From assembly GCA_900547255.1 (NCBI GenBank), contig URGC01000053.1:1-17184 (forward strand): a stretch of DNA of 17,184 bases, given 5' to 3'. This stretch comes from an uncultured Eubacterium sp. (GTDB lineage Bacteria; Bacillota; Clostridia; Lachnospirales; Lachnospiraceae). Numbering within the stretch: the first letter of the stretch is position 1; every line of letters begins with the position of its first letter. Shown here piece by piece: positions 1 to 7,748 of the stretch. Under the pieces are notes generated by a model that was not told where the DNA came from, did not search any database, and worked only from the letters and a program-made list of their open reading frames with translations. Position numbers and translations under genes: made by a program.

Positions 1-73
1 GTCAGAAAGCCGATGCAAGCTTGCTTGCAAGAGGTTTTTTGACCCCAACATCATATTATAATATTGATACATC

Positions 74-79
74 AAGGAG
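74..79 (+). promoter_or_regulatory. Ribosome binding site that sets the start of the PqqD-like gene
   Basis: AAGGAG lies 7 bases before the ATG at 87. The same reading frame is open to the left edge of the window, and a TTG at 21 would give a longer protein. Only the ATG at 87 has a good ribosome binding site, and the protein from there matches the normal size and N-terminus of the PqqD family. Confidence 0.75.
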
Positions 80-86
80 CTGGCTG

Positions 87-374
87 ATGAGAAATAATGG
101 ATTTTATCTTAGACAGGTGGCGGGAGATTCATGGCTGTTAATGCGTGGAGATTATCCAGTGAATCAAACGGAAACTAAAGACAGCTATATATATCCGATT
201 AAGCTTAACGCTACAGGAGCGTATATATGGGAGCAGATTGAGCTGGGATATACAATTGATGATATTGCTGAGAATATGCAAAGAGAATATGGAATATCCT
301 TTAAGGAGGCGCAGTCAGACGTTGAAGATTATGTCGAAAGTCTGGTTCAGAAAGGATGTCTGTATGTTGAATAG
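87..374 (+). CDS. PqqD-like small protein (95 aa)
   Basis: This 95-residue protein has the PqqD fold pattern: an N-terminal strand region ending in LRQVAGDSWLLM, a central LNATGAYIWEQIE segment (the family's 'LNETGAxIW' signature), then helices with YTIDDIAENMQREYG and a C-terminal helix ending in LVQKGCLYVE. PqqD proteins are winged-helix-like peptide-binding modules (RiPP recognition elements). They serve radical SAM peptide maturation, but stand-alone copies also turn up in polysaccharide clusters, often with a kinase or nucleotidyltransferase. No precursor peptide or radical SAM enzyme is visible here, though the upstream neighbour is cut off. The gene lies 36 bases before the pelD fusion and is probably co-transcribed with it. 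Upstream, bases 1 to 86 do not identify the preceding gene: one frame stops at 42 and another at 61, and either could be its tail. The family call is firm; the role in this locus is unknown. Confidence 0.8.
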   Translation: MRNNGFYLRQVAGDSWLLMRGDYPVNQTETKDSYIYPIKLNATGAYIWEQIELGYTIDDIAENMQREYGISFKEAQSDVEDYVESLVQKGCLYVE

Positions 375-410
375 AGAAAGAATTATTCTAGTCGGTAATG
401 GAGGATTAAG

Positions 411-2639
411 ATGAAGACGTTAGTAATAGGGGGATATAATAAAGTAACTGCATCTATAATTCAGAAGCTAAGCAAGGAAGGCTGCGATATATATGTTCTG
501 ACCAGCAGCAAGGAAGATAAGAGCAGATTTCAGAATGTATATGAACACTATATATTTGCGTATGACAGTGACTGCATCAAGGAAGTGTTTGAGAGTGTCA
601 ATCCGGATGTGACAATTTTCACAGGTGCATTCGATTCTAATTACGACTGGAATGGTGGATATACAGAGGTTGTTAATTTTGGTAACGGACTGTTTAACTG
701 TCTTAATGCATTTCAGTTTCTTGGACACGGAAGATTTATCAATCTCTCATCAAGTGAAGTCAAGCAGGTAACAAGAACAGAATATCAGGAGATTACATCT
801 GCCAGGAGGGATTCATATTCTGGTGGATATGAGAAATATGCTGATATCTATAAGGCAGTAGCGTTAAAAAATGGAGAGTCGTCATGTTCTAACATGAGAC
901 AGAATACTAATGCAGATATTATAACACTCAGAGTAGACAATATGTGCTATGAGCCGGAGAACCCACAGGATTATGTGTTAAAGAGTGATATGTGCGCGAG
1001 AATGCTTATTGAGGCATATACTGACAAACAGACTACTATAACAGGAAAGTATTATTCGCCTATCTACATCAATGATTTTGTTGAGGCATTATACAATATA
1101 ATTAATAAGACTGCATTTCGCGAAAGCATATACAGATTAGGATGTGATGTTAAAATCACTCAGGATGAGCTGTCAGAGATGGTAAGTGACCAGATTGACA
1201 GTATTGATGATAATGTGCTCATAGCAAAGAACTATGAGATAAAAGAGGATTTCTTATATAATACTAAGGTTCCAGATGTGTCTGATGAGGTTAACGTTGT
1301 TATATTTAAGGATGCATCACAGTGCGCCAAGTTGATGATTGACGAATTTAAGAATGATATAGATAAGTTCGTTGACCGCAGTAAAAAGAAGTCGTCAGCA
1401 GGCGGGAAATTTTTAGCAAGCTGCAAGAGGCTCTTTAAGGTGGCACTTCCATTCATAGAGAATATGATTGTGTTTATTCCGTTCTTTATGATTAATAATA
1501 GGGTTACAGGAAGTGCTTATTTTGCAAAGCTTGATCCATATCTTATATATGTAGAGATATTCGCAATTATTTATGGACAGCAGCAGGCAGCATTTTCTTC
1601 ACTGCTTGCGATTGCAGGTTACATTTTCAGACAGACATGTTCAAGGTCGGGATTCGATGTAATGCTTGATTACAACACATATGTATGGATGGCACAGCTT
1701 GTAATCTTAGGTCTGTCAGTAGGCTATCTGCGTGACAAGATAAGAACTATCAAGGATGATAGGAAAGATGAATCCATATATCTTGCCAGCAGACTTAAAG
1801 ATATTGAAGATATCAATATGATTAATGCCAAGTTAAAAGATGAATTACAGACACAGGTAATTAACCAGACAGACAGTCTTGGCAAGATATTCGAGATAAC
1901 TGCAACACTTGACCAGGATGCGCCAGAAGAAGTATTCTTCCATGCGGCAGAGGTTATATCTGACCTTATGGATTGTAAGGATGTTGCTATATACAATGTG
2001 TCTAACAGGAATTTTGCGCGACTGATGTCAGCAACATCACCTAAGGCAAGGTCGCTTGGCAATTCAATTGAATATACCAAGTATACAGATATGTATGAGG
2101 CACTTGTTAAGGGTGAGGTATATATTAACAGGAAGCTTACAAAGAATTATCCTCTTATGGCAGTTGCCATTACTGAGAATGAAGAGCTTAATTCTATTAT
2201 CATGTTATGGAATATAGCGTGGGAAAGAATGAATATGGCTCAGACAAACAGATTGAGAGTTATAAGTTTTATGATTCAGAATGCTGTGCTTCGTTCTGAC
2301 CGTTATATCGAAATGCTTGAGAATGAACGTTATATAGAGGGAACTAAGATACTTGATGCTGATGCATTCAAGACACTGCTTGATGCCTTTATCAATGCGA
2401 GAAATAAGGGCCTTGCATATTGTACTCTTATAAGGATAGTTCTTCCTGACAAAGACTTAGTGAAAGCCAGTGAGAAATTAAGCAAGATGGTAAGAACATC
2501 GGATTACATAGGAAGCAACAATGATGGCAATGCATACCTTTTACTTGCTAACACTAATACAACCGATGCATCATATGTTGAAAAGCGTCTTTCAGATGCT
2601 GGATTTGATTATCAGATAATTGACAGACTGGAAAGGTAG
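411..2639 (+). CDS. pelD: PelD-like c-di-GMP receptor with N-terminal NAD(P)-epimerase-like domain
   Basis: A 742-residue fusion. Residues 1 to about 250 look like an extended SDR sugar-nucleotide epimerase: a Rossmann start with GGYNKVT (7-13) and NLSSSE (111-116). The catalytic YxxxK pair is not present in exact form; K148 has Ala at position 144, with Tyr at 140, 143 and 147. Residues about 344 to 442 are hydrophobic and hold several membrane helices. A charged helical linker (about 445-490) follows, then a GAF-like domain (about 495-630) and a C-terminal degenerate GGDEF domain. In the last, RTSD (695-698) matches the RxxD c-di-GMP inhibitory site, while the GGDEF position reads NDGNA, so it should bind c-di-GMP but not make it. 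This TM-GAF-dead-GGDEF order is that of PelD, which recruits PelE and PelF at the inner face of the membrane and activates Pel synthesis. It is followed 6 bases later by the pelE-like gene. Start: GGAGG at 401-405 before ATG 411. Confidence 0.85.
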   Translation: MKTLVIGGYNKVTASIIQKLSKEGCDIYVLTSSKEDKSRFQNVYEHYIFAYDSDCIKEVFESVNPDVTIFTGAFDSNYDWNGGYTEVVNFGNGLFNCLNAFQFLGHGRFINLSSSEVKQVTRTEYQEITSARRDSYSGGYEKYADIYKAVALKNGESSCSNMRQNTNADIITLRVDNMCYEPENPQDYVLKSDMCARMLIEAYTDKQTTITGKYYSPIYINDFVEALYNIINKTAFRESIYRLGCDVKITQDELSEMVSDQIDSIDDNVLIAKNYEIKEDFLYNTKVPDVSDEVNVVIFKDASQCAKLMIDEFKNDIDKFVDRSKKKSSAGGKFLASCKRLFKVALPFIENMIVFIPFFMINNRVTGSAYFAKLDPYLIYVEIFAIIYGQQQAAFSSLLAIAGYIFRQTCSRSGFDVMLDYNTYVWMAQLVILGLSVGYLRDKIRTIKDDRKDESIYLASRLKDIEDINMINAKLKDELQTQVINQTDSLGKIFEITATLDQDAPEEVFFHAAEVISDLMDCKDVAIYNVSNRNFARLMSATSPKARSLGNSIEYTKYTDMYEALVKGEVYINRKLTKNYPLMAVAITENEELNSIIMLWNIAWERMNMAQTNRLRVISFMIQNAVLRSDRYIEMLENERYIEGTKILDADAFKTLLDAFINARNKGLAYCTLIRIVLPDKDLVKASEKLSKMVRTSDYIGSNNDGNAYLLLANTNTTDASYVEKRLSDAGFDYQIIDRLER

Positions 2640-2645
2640 GAATAT

Positions 2646-3461
2646 ATGAGCTTTGATGTAATAGTTATATTGCTTATTGTACTTGCAATTCCTGTGACAA
2701 TAATTGTGTATTATGCGCTTGCATTTATTCTGCGTAAGCTGTTCTTCAGAAAAAAAGTTGATTTGTCAGACGTAATATTCAGCAAGGACAAAATCAAGCA
2801 GGTTGAGAAAAGCGATATGGAGCAGGAGCGTAATATAGTTGCTGTTCAGGAAGCGGTTGCTGTAAGTGATTATCATAATCAGAGAGCTTTGATGATGAAT
2901 ATTATCCGTAAGGATATGAAGAAGTCGCTTGGTTCCATAACATATGCACTTAACAGTGAGGATTCGGAGACATCACATTATGCTGCGGCAGCTTTAAGAG
3001 ATGAATTAAGTGAATTCCGTAACAACACACATAAGCTGTATCAAAGGGTTAAGGAGAGCAAGCCGCTTGATACGGAGGCGTGCCATGAGCTTGTTAATCT
3101 TATATATGACACAATAAGCCAGGATGTATTCAGACAGTCTGAGCAGAAGAGCTATGTGTGGATGCTTGAGGAAGTGCTTACCAGAATGTATGAATCTGAG
3201 CCAGATGAGATTAAGGACTGGTATTATGAGTGGATTGTGGGATTCCTTATGTCTATAGGTTTTCCGGATGATGCGTATAAATGGTGTATAAGAGCCAAAG
3301 AGAAGATAGATGGAAGTCTTTCACCATACAAATGTCTGTTGAGATATTACTATGGTATGGATGATGGAGAGAATTTCATGAAGACAATGAACGAATTGAA
3401 AAAATCAGACATTAAGATTGATCAGGAAACATTAGAAATATTGAGATTGTTTAATAGCTGA
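2646..3461 (+). CDS. pelE: PelE-like membrane-anchored helical-repeat protein
   Basis: A 271-residue protein. Residues 5 to about 33 form one or two hydrophobic helices, followed by the basic stretch RKLFFRKK, which suggests a cytoplasmic remainder. The rest is helical and repeat-like, with the segment EDSETSHYAAAAL (105-117), which I associate with PelE-type proteins, and TPR-like helices near the C-terminus (about 195-265, including FPDDAYKWCIRAKEKI). PelE in the Pel system joins PelD and PelG to hold the cytoplasmic glycosyltransferase PelF at the membrane. The position directly after pelD, with the ribosome binding site AGGTAGGA overlapping the pelD stop codon, supports the assignment and suggests coupled translation. 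Sequence similarity alone is weak here; context carries much of the call. Confidence 0.75.
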   Translation: MSFDVIVILLIVLAIPVTIIVYYALAFILRKLFFRKKVDLSDVIFSKDKIKQVEKSDMEQERNIVAVQEAVAVSDYHNQRALMMNIIRKDMKKSLGSITYALNSEDSETSHYAAAALRDELSEFRNNTHKLYQRVKESKPLDTEACHELVNLIYDTISQDVFRQSEQKSYVWMLEEVLTRMYESEPDEIKDWYYEWIVGFLMSIGFPDDAYKWCIRAKEKIDGSLSPYKCLLRYYYGMDDGENFMKTMNELKKSDIKIDQETLEILRLFNS

Positions 3462-3497
3462 TATTAATAATAACACAGACTGGGAAGGTAAAATGCA

Positions 3498-5870
3498 ATG
3501 ATGGATATATCCAACATCTTTCAGTCACTTATGATAATGGCATTGTACGCATTGTTAGTATTGTTCGTGCCATCTTTAGTGATGAAGAAAAGGCTGTCCA
3601 ATCAAAGAATGTATGAGAGATTCATGATATACGTTGTGTTTGGCAACTTCTATATTATTAATATCGTTTTTATCTTGGAGCTTATTCATATATCTAATAT
3701 GTTTACGCTTCTTGTGTTATATCTTGCACCTGTTCTCTATGTGCTTATCAAGCCAAGGGCTAAGGATATAAAAAGAACATTTCTTGATATGATAGAGACT
3801 GCTGACAGACTGCTCAAGGGAAGCCTTGGATTTAAGACATATCTTAAATCACTCGGAATGGCTGTTGGAAGACAGTGTGCAGAATGGGTGCAGAAGCTGT
3901 CAGTGATTCGTAACAGACAGAATATTGAGGGCATTGCAGTAGCGGGAGTTGTTATTCTTGTATGTGTTATGTATGGTTCTAACAGCATTAAGAATTATGG
4001 ATATCTTGCATCAGATATCGCCGTACACAACTACTGGATTAATGCCATGACGGAGAATAATATATTCGTTGCTGGTGTGTATCCACATGGATTTCACTGT
4101 GTAATATATTTTATGCATGAGATATTCAGAATAGATGTATCTGTACTTTTAAGGCTGTTTGCCATGACTAACGCCGTATTTGTCCATATGGTTTTATGGG
4201 CATTCATAAGGTACCTTACAAGGTCAAGATATGCGGCATATGGTGCGTTAGTTATATTTGTGGCTGTTAACTTTATTAACAGTGGCTGCTACAGCAGATA
4301 TTCATGTGACCTTCCACAGGAATACGGAATGATATTCATATTCCCGACATTATATTTCCTGTTTGAATATATGAAGCATGAAAGAACAAGAGGAAAGAAG
4401 GATAAAGCATACAGAATCAGGAAAAGATATGAGCTTGCCGGAGCTGCGTGCAGTTTTTCTCTTACAATTGCAGTACATTTCTACGGAACTATGATTATTG
4501 GTTTGTTCTGTGTGGCTATGGTGATAGCTTACTGGATGAGATTTCCAAGACCAAGATTTTTCCTGCGCTTGATGGCGGCATTGTTTGCAGGCATTTTCAT
4601 AGCGGCACTGCCAATGGGTGTGTCTATAGCGCAGGGTAATCATTTTCAGGGTTCAATCGGATGGGGACTTAATATTATTAAAAGTTCAGGAGAGCAATCA
4701 AGCCAGTCAGGTAATGTGACTAAGAGTGCAGGTTATGATGATGATATCAAAGAGGCTGGAATTGATGATAAATCAGGAGCAGACAGTAGCAATGGCAGTA
4801 CATCATCAGACAGCCAGACCTCCAATTCATCAGATAACGGAAGTTCTGCTGTTTCAAAGCCTGTAAAACAAAATCCTGTGATTGTGCTTAAAGATAAAGT
4901 GCTTAACAAGTGCCGTGCACTGTTTGCAGGATTCCACAAGACTCTTGATACATTTGTAATCAATGAATACAGCGATGTATGGGCATATATAATGGTTATC
5001 TCAATCGTAATAGTATTCGTATATGGAGTTGTTCTGGCTATAGCAGACTGGAAGAATTATGATTCAGATTATGGCTGCCAGTATGTGACAGTTGCATTTG
5101 GCGTATTATTCACTATTGCAATTCTTATAGCTTCTTATCTGAAGCTTCCGGCAATCATGGATGTTAACCGAGGAAGAATATATTATATGTATTCATTCAC
5201 GATTATAATAGGAATCATTCTCGATATGATACCGGGAATTATCGCCAGATTTATAAAGAAGAGACATTGGATATATAATATCCCATCACTGGTTATATCA
5301 GTTGCCATTGTGGCAGGACTTTTATCAGTATATGGATTAAGACCAGTTGCTATCAACAGCAGACGTAATCTTATGCAGACTAACGGTGCAGTGTACTGCA
5401 TGTATAAGATAATGGATGAGCACAAGCACAATGATAATAACTGGACAATTGTATCACCGTCAGATGAACTTAGAATGCTTGCAGGAAGAGGATATCATTA
5501 TGAGCTGTCCGATTTAGTAAGAAAGTTAAAGCGGTCATCCAAGTTTACACTTCCTACTAAAGAGGTGTATGTATTCATAGAGAAGAAACCGCTTGATTAC
5601 ACGATTACAAGTAAATATTCTGACAAGGAGGTGTCCGAGGAGGGGGCATCACAGACGTATGCTGATTATTATTCTGGCAATACAATGTACAAAGGAGAGG
5701 CGAGATATATTCTCATGAGTAAGATGTATTACTGGGCTAAGAGGTATCAGGAGATTTATCCGGAAGATTTTACTGTTTATTATGAGGATGATGAGTTTAT
5801 ATGTTATAGGCTGGTTCAGAATACATCATTTTTGAATAATCTGATGGTTGATTATGGCTATAACAGATAA
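3498..5870 (+). CDS. Large multi-pass membrane protein, possible GT-C-type glycosyltransferase
   Basis: A 790-residue protein with about 10 or more hydrophobic helices: two or three near the N-terminus (about 5-80), a further one near 150, several between about 190 and 390, and a group between about 490 and 620. After the helix near 150 comes a loop with D173 and H177 (SDIAVHNYW) and then YPHGFH. An acidic residue in the first large outer loop is typical of GT-C enzymes, which use polyprenyl-phosphate sugars, but I cannot name the family. Residues about 396 to 455 form a Ser/Asn/Asp-rich low-complexity loop. The C-terminal 170 residues are soluble, probably extracellular, and rich in Tyr and charged residues (for example EDDEFICYRLV). 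It sits between pelE and the pelA-position gene, a place with no partner in the classical pel operon. It could instead be a polymerase or modification subunit. ATG codons at 3498 and 3501 are both possible; GGAAGG at 3483-3488 favours the first. Confidence 0.6.
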   Translation: MMDISNIFQSLMIMALYALLVLFVPSLVMKKRLSNQRMYERFMIYVVFGNFYIINIVFILELIHISNMFTLLVLYLAPVLYVLIKPRAKDIKRTFLDMIETADRLLKGSLGFKTYLKSLGMAVGRQCAEWVQKLSVIRNRQNIEGIAVAGVVILVCVMYGSNSIKNYGYLASDIAVHNYWINAMTENNIFVAGVYPHGFHCVIYFMHEIFRIDVSVLLRLFAMTNAVFVHMVLWAFIRYLTRSRYAAYGALVIFVAVNFINSGCYSRYSCDLPQEYGMIFIFPTLYFLFEYMKHERTRGKKDKAYRIRKRYELAGAACSFSLTIAVHFYGTMIIGLFCVAMVIAYWMRFPRPRFFLRLMAALFAGIFIAALPMGVSIAQGNHFQGSIGWGLNIIKSSGEQSSQSGNVTKSAGYDDDIKEAGIDDKSGADSSNGSTSSDSQTSNSSDNGSSAVSKPVKQNPVIVLKDKVLNKCRALFAGFHKTLDTFVINEYSDVWAYIMVISIVIVFVYGVVLAIADWKNYDSDYGCQYVTVAFGVLFTIAILIASYLKLPAIMDVNRGRIYYMYSFTIIIGIILDMIPGIIARFIKKRHWIYNIPSLVISVAIVAGLLSVYGLRPVAINSRRNLMQTNGAVYCMYKIMDEHKHNDNNWTIVSPSDELRMLAGRGYHYELSDLVRKLKRSSKFTLPTKEVYVFIEKKPLDYTITSKYSDKEVSEEGASQTYADYYSGNTMYKGEARYILMSKMYYWAKRYQEIYPEDFTVYYEDDEFICYRLVQNTSFLNNLMVDYGYNR

Positions 5871-5917
5871 TTATATATTCATATTATGTGCTTATAGTGC
5901 AGGAATAGAGGGTTGAT

Positions 5918-7732
5918 ATGGAATCTAAGATGATTACAAAGCGTATATTTCTTACAATCACTGTTATCATGATGCTTGTATTGTTCTTATTTCAGTTCAC
6001 AGGAATAGTGCGAAGAAAGTATAACGATTATGAGAATAACAGTTATAAGGCGAGTACTGAGACTAATCTGAAAGCATCAGATGAATACAAAGTGCTCACA
6101 AAAGAAAGTGACGTGTTAAGCAGTGCCAACAGATATATTGTCTATATTGGCAATGTGGATGATGATTACGGGAAAACGGTTTACCAGTGGTGCCGTTTTA
6201 CAAAGAAAAATATGCTTACATATTCAGATATAACAAAATATGAGCTTCGTGGCTGGAATAAGCCAGAGATGGTGATAGTAGATTCTAATTATATGGATTA
6301 CACGACACAGATGGATGCGCTTGAAGCAATCTCTAATGCAGATATCAATGTGACAATGTGCACTCTTCCAGCTTATGATGTTACACGTAAGAACCAGCGT
6401 CTTATGGATTACTGTGGTATAGAGAACTGGGCGAGAAAGGTTACTGCATCTGGAATAAGAGTTTTTGATGATTTCCTTATCGGCGGTGAGATATGGTTCA
6501 ACAAGGATAATGATACTGACGGAACATACAGTGACCTTACACCTACAATTCCCTGGTATATAACAACTACAGGAACTAAGACGTATATGGCTGCTGAACT
6601 TGAGGCAGAAGATTATAAGGATCTGGAGAATGAGAACCAGCCATCTTTAGTGTGGAGAAAGAGATGGAATGATTCATATGTGTTCTGTATTAATGGTGAT
6701 TTCATTAAGAATATATCTGGAATTGGAATACTTAGTGCTATAGCGTATGAAGCCAAGGATTATGATATATATCCTGCGATAGATGCGCAGACATATATAG
6801 TTGAGAATTTCCCATATCTGTCAAATGAGAATGAAAACCAGATTGAGAAATATTACAGCAGGACAACAGATTCATTCCTTGAGAATGTTGTCTGGCCGGA
6901 TTTATCTAACCTCAGCAGTAAGATAGCGGTTAAGTTTACATTTATGGCTGCACCACAGCTTAATTATTCGGATAAAGTATCGGTTTCAGTCAACGAACTT
7001 GATTATTTCTTCCGTCTTGTCAAAGAGCAGAATTCAGAGACTGGTCTTACAACTGCAAGAGGTAACAGAGAGTTTCTGGCAGATAAGCTTGATGCTGATA
7101 AGAGCACATATAAGAGCTACATCGGAAGCTATGAATTCTTAAACATCTTTTTGAAGAAGGATGAGATAGAAGATATAAAGAATAGCAAAAATGAGATATT
7201 AGATAATGTCAAGACATATGTAACAGGTTCGGACGAATATAATGAAACCAGTCTGTTCTCATATATTGATGATGACAAACTGCTTATAGAAACACCTGTC
7301 AGCAGCATGAAGTACTCATTCAGCAAGGATTTCACAATAAGATGTCTTAATACATCACTTGCATACAGCAATATGGATATAGATGTCAGACAGATGTATT
7401 ATCCGACAGATGAGAACAATCTGTGGAACAGATATATCAAGGATGTGTCAGCGGCAACTGAGAATCTTACTGCTGCAAGCAGAAGGTTCAGCAGATGCAC
7501 AGTCTCTGAACTTGATAAGCGTGTAAGAGAGATGTTAAGCCTTGATTACAGCTATCGTCAGGATGGCGATACGCTTATAGTTGATGTCAAAGGCAGTCAG
7601 GAAGTATCAAGATTTGTTCTTAGAACGCATAAGAAAGACATAAAATCTGTGTCTGGTGGAACATATACAACAATTGAAGATGGGGTGTATATAATAACAA
7701 CAACGGAAAAGCAGATTCGTATTACATTGTAG
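5918..7732 (+). CDS. Membrane-anchored extracellular protein in the PelA position (DUF2194-like)
   Basis: A 604-residue protein with one N-terminal membrane anchor (about residues 9-31, preceded by Lys/Arg) and a long outer part. Residues about 70 to 260 alternate strands and helices, with segments such as RYIVYIGNVDDDYG and PEMVIVDSNYMDY, like a flavodoxin- or glutaminase-like fold. A second, probably barrel-like region follows (about 330-500, starting KFTFMAAP), and then a strand-rich C-terminus. I recall such proteins as DUF2194 in clostridial pel-type clusters, where they fill the place of the PelA deacetylase. The whole protein holds one histidine, close to the C-terminus (RTHKKD). The usual metal-binding Asp-His-His set of carbohydrate deacetylases is therefore absent, so it is either a dead deacetylase acting as a scaffold or something else. 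It begins 47 bases after the previous gene, and its stop lies 16 bases before the pelF start. Confidence 0.6.
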   Translation: MESKMITKRIFLTITVIMMLVLFLFQFTGIVRRKYNDYENNSYKASTETNLKASDEYKVLTKESDVLSSANRYIVYIGNVDDDYGKTVYQWCRFTKKNMLTYSDITKYELRGWNKPEMVIVDSNYMDYTTQMDALEAISNADINVTMCTLPAYDVTRKNQRLMDYCGIENWARKVTASGIRVFDDFLIGGEIWFNKDNDTDGTYSDLTPTIPWYITTTGTKTYMAAELEAEDYKDLENENQPSLVWRKRWNDSYVFCINGDFIKNISGIGILSAIAYEAKDYDIYPAIDAQTYIVENFPYLSNENENQIEKYYSRTTDSFLENVVWPDLSNLSSKIAVKFTFMAAPQLNYSDKVSVSVNELDYFFRLVKEQNSETGLTTARGNREFLADKLDADKSTYKSYIGSYEFLNIFLKKDEIEDIKNSKNEILDNVKTYVTGSDEYNETSLFSYIDDDKLLIETPVSSMKYSFSKDFTIRCLNTSLAYSNMDIDVRQMYYPTDENNLWNRYIKDVSAATENLTAASRRFSRCTVSELDKRVREMLSLDYSYRQDGDTLIVDVKGSQEVSRFVLRTHKKDIKSVSGGTYTTIEDGVYIITTTEKQIRITL

Positions 7733-7739
7733 AAAGGTG
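7733..7739 (+). promoter_or_regulatory. Ribosome binding site that sets the pelF start
   Basis: AAAGGTG lies 9 bases before the ATG at 7749. A GTG at 7737 in the same frame sits inside this site and has no ribosome binding site of its own. The family's N-terminus (a strand such as MRICIVAEG leading straight to YPYVIGGV) also fits the ATG at 7749. Confidence 0.65.
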
Positions 7740-7748
7740 CGGTTCCTT

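Noticed and set aside
14..40. Possible terminator: TGCAAG/CTTGCA stem followed by six T
   Set aside because: The stem is only 6 bp and AT-containing, the T-run begins 5 bases after it, and the region may still be coding for the upstream gene.
21..86. Longer N-terminus for the PqqD-like protein from TTG at 21, or a fusion reading in from the left
   Set aside because: The frame is open, but a strong ribosome binding site at 74-79 and the family length both point to ATG 87.
375..410. Search for a c-di-GMP riboswitch or promoter ahead of the pelD gene
   Set aside because: The 36-base gap is too short for a riboswitch and shows only a ribosome binding site; any such element would lie left of the window.
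1724..2080. Antisense open frame of 118 codons inside pelD
   Set aside because: It lies opposite a well-conserved GAF and linker region, has no recognisable domain and is a shadow of codon use in the real gene.
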